A stretch of DNA of 64,000 bases, taken from assembly GCF_030253575.1 (NCBI RefSeq), contig NC_080559.1, forward strand, positions 34,033,501 to 34,097,500. The letters run 5' to 3'. Positions 56,934 to 64,000 of the stretch are shown here, one piece after another. The position numbers were made by a program, and so were the translations under genes. A model generated the notes under the pieces. The model did no database searches. It was not told the origin of the DNA and saw only the letters and a program-made list of their open reading frames with translations. The stretch's first letter is position 1, and every line of letters starts with the position of its first letter. Source of the stretch: Rhododendron vialii. Its lineage: Eukaryota > Streptophyta > Magnoliopsida > Ericales > Ericaceae.

Positions 56934-57203
56934 CTCCCTCCGTCCCTTATTTAGAGTTCAGTATTCCATTTTGGTTGTCCCTTTATAAGTGTCCATTTTG
57001 TAAAGTTAGTGGGTAAAAATTGGTGCATTGTCTATTTTGTCCCAAAAAGTATATTTCATTTTAAAAAGTTAGTGAGTAAAAGTGTAATGATGATGGTTAA
57101 GTAGGGAAAATTGAGAAAAAAGTTAATGTAAAAAATATAATGATGATGTCTTTTTAATAAGTTAGAGTTACGAAGCAAGACACTTAAAAAGGGACAAAGG
57201 AAG
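56934..57203. mobile_element. Stowaway MITE, complete
   Basis: Begins CTCCCTCCGTCCC and ends GGGACAAAGGAAG, with TA on both sides (56932-56933, 57204-57205), as expected for Tc1/mariner-type Stowaway elements. Internal TA-rich arms are complementary. Confidence 0.9.
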
Positions 57204-57869
57204 TACAAAATTAAGGCATGCATTACTAGCTACAAAAGTTTATAACACGTATTTTAAGTTAAATTAGGTAAAAATGAGCAGTAAATCTCAAACAAAAATT
57301 TTAAAGTATGTTTTAAATGAACATTCGACAAATTTTAGAATGATCAAACTAGTTTTGTTAATGACTTTATTGCAAATATTTCTCCCAAACAGTTAAAAAT
57401 AAAAAAAATCAAGAAAGAATATATCCAAATAGATAAACAGCTCATAAAACAACAAGTATAAATGCACCATATGATGGAATTTATTCATAAAACTAGTTCT
57501 ATATGTGTATTTTTGAGATAAATGCAAGTGTGTGTATTTATATATTAGCACACTTTTATAATTATGTTAATTTATACAAAAATATTTTTAAAATATTTTA
57601 ATTTCGAATGGGGTGCGCGTTTGAATGGGAGCGAGTGACCCCACGTGCCTCGCCTAGCACCGTCCCTGCTTGGAGTTGGAGGCCACTTTGTCTTCGATTA
57701 TCAACGGAGGTGTGTGAGTGAACAAGAGGATGGGAGCCACAAATGCAGTCAACAGAATAGAAGCCCATACTTTGTTCAATACTTCTCCTACTTCACCTCA
57801 ACTTCTCAACATTACCATCACTTGTCAAATCCATCTTTTCTATTAACATATTGAGATACTGACAGACAA
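57204..57869. other. Gene-free interval before the phytocyanin pseudogene
   Basis: The last 90 bp (CTTCACCTCAACTTCTCAAC, CATTACCATCACTTGTCA) match the leader of phytocyanin 2, so they are its duplicated promoter. The rest is AT-rich with no gene. Confidence 0.55.
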
Positions 57870-58532
57870 ATGGCCGGCTGCTTCGGAGTTATTGGGTGCT
57901 TGGTGGTTATAGCTGTCGCGGTAATGCGCGCAGCAGCAGCTGAGACATAGTACACCGTTAGAGATAGTTTAGAGTGGAAAGTTCCTTCCGGCGGCGCTAT
58001 TGCGTATTCCACTTGGGCTAACAAGCAAACTTTCAAGGTCGGAGACGCCCTAGTTACGCATTGCTCATTTTCTCTAACCAAGTCTCAATGATTGTAGAGG
58101 GGATTTTGTGGTTTTGGTGATTACCGTAAACGTTCTGTTCTAGATTATTTTTGTAGAATACTCGGCTAGAATAATTCTATGGCACTAATTTTTTTTAAGT
58201 GAGTGCATCTCCACCTCTTACTCAAATTTTCACTCAAAAATTTTGAATAAAAACATGAGTAAAAGCTTCATTTGGTATTGTGTGCGCTTCAATGGGCAAA
58301 CTCAAACCCAAACATAAATACACATAAATATGAGTAAAAACTTCATTAATGGCAAAGTCGTATATATAAGAGTGTGAAATTTGCCTTCACAATTTTGAGT
58401 AAGGATTTGAATCTAACCAAATTTGAGTATTTAATATAGGTTTGAGTAAGGAGTGGAGGAGCCTTTTTAAGGATTTTTACTCAAATTTTGAGTTTTGAGT
58501 CAATAAAAGAGTAAGGAGTGGAGGGATTGAGG

Positions 58533-58874
58533 GGTGCTATCCTGGCCTTGCGGGGCCTGCTTCGATTTTTTTCCGATGATCGTAAACGTTCACTTTGTAG
58601 AGCTTGCCGAGTAAAACAATCATGTAAAAAATCAGCTCGATCGGATATCATTAAGTGCCTGATTGAAACATTTTTATTTTGGAAAGAGTGGATCTGAAAC
58701 ACTGGATCAAATCCACTGGATTCCATTATTGGCAAGTTGTATGTGTTCGAATCAGGCACTTAATGATATCTGATCGAGCTGATTTTTTTAATGGACTCGA
58801 CGAGCTCTACGATGTGAACGTTTCCGATCATCGAAACAAGACCTAAGCGGGCCCCGCAAAGCTGGGACAGCACC
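58533..58874. mobile_element. Foldback MITE in the pseudogene intron
   Basis: Ends GGTGCTATCCTGGCCTTGCG and its complement. The arms contain GATCGTAAACGTTCAC, AATCAGCTCGATCGGATATC and ATTAAGTGCCTGATT. It is the same family as 63183-63610. The target duplication is unclear. Confidence 0.8.
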
Positions 58875-59251
58875 TTGCTGCCCCTGGTTCTGCAGTGGAG
58901 ATGCTCTAACAGACCACTCTATCTAGCTTTTCAGTTAAAATTGACAAGTTTCAAACACATAGCATGCATGTATGTTCTTTCTTCCCTCTTACTGTGGTCC
59001 TATTCAGGCAGTGCCAATGGTGTACCAACACAGCTTTATTCCCCTAAAGGGAAAAATTGAAGCACGAATATAAGTACCCATTAAGCATGCTAAAAAAATT
59101 AAAGTGAACTTTTAGTATAAGTTGTATATAACTTGTTCGTATTTCGTTATACGAAAATGGAAACGAAAACCCTTTTTCTTTTTTCTTTTTTGGAAACGAA
59201 AACACGTTGAGTTCCATTATTAATGTGTTGTTCTTCTCTCTCTTCTTTCAG
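58875..59251. other. Remainder of the pseudogene intron
   Basis: No feature beyond pyrimidine-rich sequence and the acceptor CTTTCAG at 59245-59251. Confidence 0.5.
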
Positions 59252-59537
59252 TATTCAAACTGGACCGGTACACAAGACGTGGCCAGAGTACCCCAAGGAT
59301 CAATTCAACAATTGCACCGCAAACTTCGTCTTTGGCACGACCCAAACCACCAGCCCGGCTAACTTCACTCTTGAGTCCAACGTCACCCACTACTACATCT
59401 GCACCATCGATTCCCACTGCTCTCCGGGCCAGAAGTTGGAAATCACCACTGGCAGCAACGGCGCTTCACCACTTGCCGCTGGGGCCTTCTCAGTGGTTCT
59501 GTTGGCCTTGGCCGTCTCTCTCGTGAGTCACATGTAA

Positions 59538-60300
59538 ATCAGTCTCCCTTATATCTATAGCAGATTTCTTGCCAGTGGCAGTGGTTTTAGGATTCAGTTT
59601 GTATAAACCTTCAATTTTGTGATTTGTTCGAGTATAACAAAGTAATCTGATTGATCACAGATTGTGGGATTTGTTTACTGTACTCTGCATTGATCAAAGA
59701 ACCATTCTTTTAATAGGATTTGGGGTTAATCACTAAGCTATTTTAGACATAAGAAAACTAATATGTGTACTAACACCACTATAAACATATTTAAAAAACT
59801 TCCATCCCAAGATAAGTAGTTAAGGAATAATCCATGACAACTTTGACCCACCAAACTTTTCAAAATTACATTCCAACCTCTAACATGTCCCTCGCGTGTC
59901 CGACTTAAGGTACAAATCTTTGGCGTTTCCGTTCGTAGCTCACTGTTATGATGTCAACGTAAGCCAAGCTCTTTCCACTCGGCTATTTCTTGGTCTGAAT
60001 TTAAGGACAAGAGGTAGTTCGATTGAAATAATGAAGTTTCATAGCAACCTGCAATGCTAATCTAAACCCTACCGGCTACCGTTTCTGGTTCTTCTTAGAT
60101 GCTATGTTGTCTTCATCTTATTTTCACAAATTATTTGCAGAATTTGCAAAACTTACTTCTTTGGCACACCCTTGCAACTGGGAACTCATCAACAGCACGC
60201 AAGTTCACAATAAAAATGTACATGAATATTGGAGGAGCCAAAGATATATATGCAAAATTGTTATTTCCAAAAATTGTACGTTACATTCCAAAAACTAAAA
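59538..60300. other. Interval between the pseudogene and the KIX gene
   Basis: The first 220 bp match the 3' flank of phytocyanin 2. The rest should include the 3' untranslated region of the minus-strand KIX gene. No other gene is supported. Confidence 0.6.
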
Positions 60301-62520
60301 CTACGAACCTGGCCTTTTCATTCGACCAACAAACTGGCTGGATCTGAGCTCTGGTTGTGAGAAAAATAACCCATCCTCAAGATTTTCATGTAACTGTGCT
60401 TTACGCTTTCTGGTAGCTGCTTCCACATTCTGACCTCCACCCTCAGAATTCCACCGACTTCTATGGGACTCAAAGGGATCATTAGCAATATCCACAGGAA
60501 AGAATGAAAACTCCTTGTTTTGGTGGGGAGACAGATTAGTGAACATGATCCCCTCCTGAGAACTGCTTACATCAACTGTAGGAGTGTCATGAGCCACAAC
60601 TCTTCCCGGTTTGATGCACGGTTCTTTAAACAACCCCAAACGTAACGATAAGTCAAACCCCGTTTCAGGTGCCTTCCCATGGTGCTTTCTGGAATCTGCT
60701 TGTCTGACTCTGTTTGAAGTATTTTCATCCCTCTCACAGGAAAGCAGGTTTTGCAAGAAACCCTTTTTAGTTGTCTCTGCGATTGATGGGAAAATTGGTC
60801 TACCAACGAATATGGCATTGGGGTTTCTAGGGACTTGGAAGGTTGACTGGGGCAATTCGGGTTGGAACTGGGTCCCATAGTACAAGGGATAAACCAAACC
60901 GACATTTGGGGAGGTGTTACTTTCCACAGGGATAAACTGGTGGTTGCTGGGAGGAGGAACTTCCACACATGGAGAAGGAAAATTGCAATGAGTAATGTGG
61001 TTATTACAGCTATTGCTTTGTGTCATAGTTGTATTAGATTGAGTTGAATTCATGGATATGGGCCTTGGGGAGGTTAATAGATTGCCAGAGTGGAGAGGTA
61101 GTGACTGGGGGTTCCACTCATTGGTAGTGTTATTAGGATCTTGAGTTTTCTGGCCAAGGTAACTTCTTGGATTAGCATTTCGTTGGCTTCGGGATGCTCT
61201 TACTGGAACACAACCCAAATTAAGGGCAGCTGAACATCAGGTGAAAGGGGCACAAACAAACAACAAGACGCAAAAATTAAATTAATCATTTCAAAAATAT
61301 TCATAACAGTAAATGTTTTCACTAGCTAAAGTGGTAATTTATGGATAATCACCTTCAACGCATGGGGGCAAGAGATCTCCCGTTTCGGTGCTTTCATCTC
61401 TCTTAATGATCGTATTAATGGCATCATTAACCCGGTCCCATAATGTTGCAAGATCCATGTACTCAGCCTAAGCAAAGGAACAACAGTGTTCGAAACTTAT
61501 GTACTCCAAACCAACGTATGAAGTCATAATCAATGCTAACCCATATCAAGGCATCTCCAATCATGCACCAAATCTTTTATCAAATCCTTTCACCACAGTG
61601 ATACTAAATTAAGGAAAAACTCTTTTTTTTTTAATCAAATCCCGGAAGAAACAAGTTTTCCACCAAATGTTATGAAAGGAGGTTTGGGGAAAACACGTGG
61701 AACCTTTTATTGATGAAATGTTTAAGAGAGGATAGATTGAAATCAAATGACCTTTTAGGATACATTCGATTGGATGAAGAACCATTGTAGTGGTTCATAT
61801 CAGATCAAGCCCTTGACAAAATGTATACTCATTTTGAGGGAAAACAGACTAGGGAGAGAAAAGTTCAAAAATTTCCACTTCCCTTGTTTGGTTTGAGAGA
61901 GGAGAAGAGAAAATGCCAAAATATTAAGGGCACAACATTTTCCCTCTTTTCCTCTTAATTATTTTCTCTTCTCTTCCCTCTCTTTCCACAAGTTCCAAAA
62001 AGCGCCTAAGGACTGGAGATGGTCGATAATATCTGTAAAGAAGAAGTAAAACCTCAGAATTGGCTTTGGAGTATATGATTTCCTCTGCTTTCAATACCAC
62101 AATAGGCAGCTTCTCTTGCCATTCTTTGTTCTTCTTAGTGACAGGGCTATGACTCTCTTGGACAGCCCTAAATTCAAACACATGGTGGGCATACGGTCAA
62201 ACTTCACAAAAAACACACTCTAAAACAGAAAACAAGCTTGACACCAAACACTACCCGGGAAAACCCTAACCTAACGCAAAGAGGGCATTCATAAAACTTC
62301 ACACAACACCCAAGCTTCTAACATACAACCCATAGACAACCCTAATCGAACACATTGAGGGCATCAACAGAAGTGCCCCAAAAATAGAAGACAAGCTCGA
62401 AACAAACACTACCTAGTACCTGAAAATCTGCTGAATGACGGAACCTCTCATTGGTTGGTGTCTATCGCTGTGCCAAGCTCTCCTCACGCACTCGTAGGGT
62501 CTTGGCCCTGGCCTCGGCAT
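60301..62520 (-). CDS. KIX8: KIX-domain repressor adaptor (KIX8/KIX9 homologue)
   Basis: Four exons on the minus strand: 62420-62520, 62053-62167, 61353-61467 and 60301-61229, all with GT...AG borders, giving 419 residues. It starts MPRPGPRPYECVRRAWH. The KIX domain spans roughly residues 24-115 (GSVIQQIFR, NKEWQEKLPIVVLKAEEIIY, YMDLATLWDRVNDAINTII, ESTETGDLLPPCVEAALNL). A long Asn/Ser/Pro-rich region follows, with an EAR motif at about 303-311 (DLSLRLGLF). In Arabidopsis, KIX8 and KIX9 link PEAPOD proteins to the co-repressor TOPLESS and limit leaf growth. The KIX domain and EAR motif here fit that adaptor role, with the KIX contacting PEAPOD and the EAR contacting TOPLESS (inference). It cannot be assigned to KIX8 or KIX9 specifically. 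Intron 2 carries sequence repeated at 55855-56120. Confidence 0.88.
61640..61915. repeat. KIX intron 2 segment with duplicate at 55.86 kb
   Basis: Source copy of the sequence at 55855-56120. The copies differ by substitutions, and about 50 bp at 61683-61735 (GAGGTTTGGGGAAAACACGT) are absent from the other copy. Confidence 0.7.
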
Positions 62521-63173
62521 CTTCAAATTACTGTATAATTAGAGAGAAATGATTCAAGGGCCTACAGGCCGTGTATGTTGTTGAGTTCGGACCCAGGGGA
62601 AATGTGGAGAGAGAAAGGATAGGAGAGAAAGGGAGGGAGAAATCTGCTTTTTACAGTAGAAGGCAGGTTCTCAACATGGATGTGTGAGAAATCTGCTTTT
62701 TCCCTTCACCACTTCCAATCCCCAGTAGCAATCGTACTTTTTAGAGAGAGAGAGAGAGAGAGAGATGCTCTTTTCACATTTACTTTTGTTTTGTCCTTGG
62801 GATTCAATTATGTAGTACTGTTTTACCAATGGTGTGATATGTCTCTGCCCTCTCTCAGTCTCTCTCTCTCCCATCCCTGTGCGAAATAACCCCACCCTCA
62901 CAAGTCACCATTCAGAAACTGTCTTTATTGCGTTTTGGGCATTTGGGGACCTCTCTCTCTCCCTCTCTCTCTCCTTCACACACACACACACACTCTCTCT
63001 CTCTCTCTCTCTCTCTCTTTCGCTGTCTGTGCAACAGTGCAGGATAACGGGGGATCGAGACCCACCATTTTCCACATGTTGGGTGCCTAGGCTGAGCTGC
63101 AGCTCGTATCAAAAAATGGTACTCTTTCCGGTTTGTCCGTTTGCCTACACAACACAAGTGTGCGACAAGTCAG
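62521..63173. promoter_or_regulatory. Upstream region of the KIX gene
   Basis: Minus-strand promoter and leader of the KIX gene. It contains purine/pyrimidine microsatellites (62743-62764 GA-type; 62957-63019 CT, CA, CT). No TATA box is clearly placed. Part of it (63000-63170) is duplicated at 56325-56535. Confidence 0.55.
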
Positions 63174-63182
63174 TCTCCGTAG

Positions 63183-63610
63183 GACTGGGGGGAGCTGCTG
63201 TCCCTTGAAGGGACAGCAGCGTGCTGTCCCGGCCAAGGGAGTCCCGCTCCGGTCTTATTCCGATGATCAAAAACGTTCACCTCGTAGAGCTCATCGAGTT
63301 GAACAAGTACGCAAAAAAATCAGTTTGATCGGATATCATTAAGTGCCTGATCGGAACACATATAACTTGTCAATGATGGGTTCTAGTAGATTTGATCAAG
63401 TGTTTCAGATCTATTCTTTTCAAGACAAAAAGGTTTCGATTAGGTACTTAATGATATCCGATCGAGCTGATTTTTTACGTACTTGTTCAACTCAACGAGC
63501 TCTACGAAGTGAACATTTCCAATCATTAAAACGAGACTGGAGCACGGCCCTCTTGACCAAGACAGCAGGCTGCTATTCCTTAAAGGGACAACAACTCCCC
63601 CAACTCCCAA
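63183..63610. mobile_element. Foldback MITE with 9-bp TSD
   Basis: Flanked by perfect direct repeats TCTCCGTAG (63174-63182 and 63611-63619). The ends are GACTGGGGGGAGCTGCTGTC and the partly complementary TTGTTGTCCC reversed. The arms contain AACGTTCACCTCGTAGAGCT and TTGATCGGATATCATTAAGT. The 9-bp duplication fits Mutator-like insertion. Relatives are at 58533-58874 and 27505-27665. Confidence 0.88.
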
Positions 63611-63619
63611 TCTCCGTAG

Positions 63620-64000
63620 TGCACCGATGCACTCTGCGTATAAGAGTACTCCGTACCTCGGTAGATTTAAATGAGATTTCTATCATCGTGATTTCAACTG
63701 TTCAATTTATAGAATTTGTTGACTGAATTTATCTGAAAAATGAAGTTCATCGGACTTTTGTAATCTTTTGAGATTATAATAGATTCATCTCACCTTTCGT
63801 TTTCGGAATTGTGACTGATCAATCTTTTTTCTTTTTTTTTGTAACAAAAGGGTCGGTCTTTGACCAATATTTTCCAAATGAAGAAAATAAAATATGAAAT
63901 AGTAAGTACTGTCATGGCTTCCTGATAAATCCAGAATAAGCTTAACTAAATTAGATGTCCCATATTTAAGTGTTGAACCGCTCTGCAAATTATACGGTTC
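63620..64000. other. Gene-free end of window
   Basis: No coding sequence is supported. About 63755-63850 resembles 56600-56690, so the KIX-upstream duplication continues past the MITE. Confidence 0.5.

Larger units (their letters stand above)
57870..59537 (+). pseudogene. Phytocyanin pseudogene, copy of gene 2
   Basis: Two exons corresponding to phytocyanin 2: 57870-58053 and 59252-59537. Damage is multiple. TAG at codon 27 (57948-57950) follows GCA repeats. The splice donor after CCCTAG is changed from GT to TT (58054). An extra A in TTCAAACTGG near 59257 and a 2-bp deletion near 59295 shift exon 2. In the ancestral frame the copper-ligand His (THN) becomes Gln (TQD). The Cys-His-Gln end (YYICTIDSHCSPGQKL) and the hydrophobic tail remain readable. 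The matching 3' flank shows a tandem duplication of the whole gene. A foldback MITE sits in the former intron. Confidence 0.9.

Noticed and set aside
57870-58081. Functional third phytocyanin gene
   Set aside because: TAG at codon 27, loss of the GT donor and shifts in exon 2 rule out an intact product from the usual structure.

Overview
The window is nuclear DNA from a flowering plant, most likely a eudicot. It is AT-rich with sparse, intron-containing genes, many short inverted-repeat transposons (MITEs), non-LTR retroelement copies, CT/GA and TA microsatellites, and plant-only gene families (an F-box/FBA multigene family, phytocyanins, a KIX8/9-type repressor adaptor, a plant methyl-CpG-binding-domain protein). 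No rRNA, confirmed tRNA, LTR pair or CRISPR array was seen. The species cannot be named from sequence alone.

Region 1 (about 0.5-28.1 kb) is a tandem array of four copies of one block. Each block holds an intronless F-box/FBA gene on the minus strand (1373-2638, 4908-6110, 14997-16207, 25719-26837) followed by the first exon of an unidentified acidic, Lys/Ser-rich protein beginning MAKPSKSKN (2945-3073, 12971-13135, 17053-17211, 27952-28098). A fifth scrap of that exon lies near 21.5 kb. The F-box copies are decaying: three have lost the ATG kept in copy 3, and copy 3 has a frameshift. Block 2 was entered by a LINE (about 6660-12159), then by two palindromic MITEs (12160-12561, 13545-13950). 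The 9-bp target duplications of these two MITEs are swapped, which shows that the 983 bp between them were inverted. This explains why the exon in block 2 alone points the other way. Between blocks 3 and 4 lie a tandem array of AT-rich foldback units with a nested MITE, a 22-bp-class minisatellite, a third copy of the palindromic MITE, three copies of a 5' gene module (22.1-24.5 kb), and a LINE tail fused in frame to the third copy.

Region 2 (29-42 kb) holds two well-formed genes on the plus strand. The first is an MBD10/MBD11-type methyl-CpG-binding-domain gene (29144-34821) whose 4.7-kb intron carries a LINE remnant and a 1.25-kb TIR element. The second is a GPI-anchored GH17 glucan endo-1,3-beta-glucosidase in three exons (38610-41863).

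Region 3 (42-59.6 kb) is MITE-rich and carries a cluster of phytocyanins: an intact proline-rich-tailed gene (47820-49733), an intact smaller gene (53666-55299) and a pseudogene copy of the latter (57870-59537). All carry Gln as the axial copper-ligand position where readable.

Region 4 (60.3-63.2 kb) is a minus-strand, four-exon KIX8/KIX9 homologue with an N-terminal KIX domain and an EAR motif. Part of its intron 2 and promoter has a collapsed duplicate at 55.86-56.7 kb, and a foldback MITE with a 9-bp target duplication (63183-63610) sits upstream.

The genes do not form a pathway. The organising themes are local tandem duplication followed by decay, and rearrangement by foldback MITEs.
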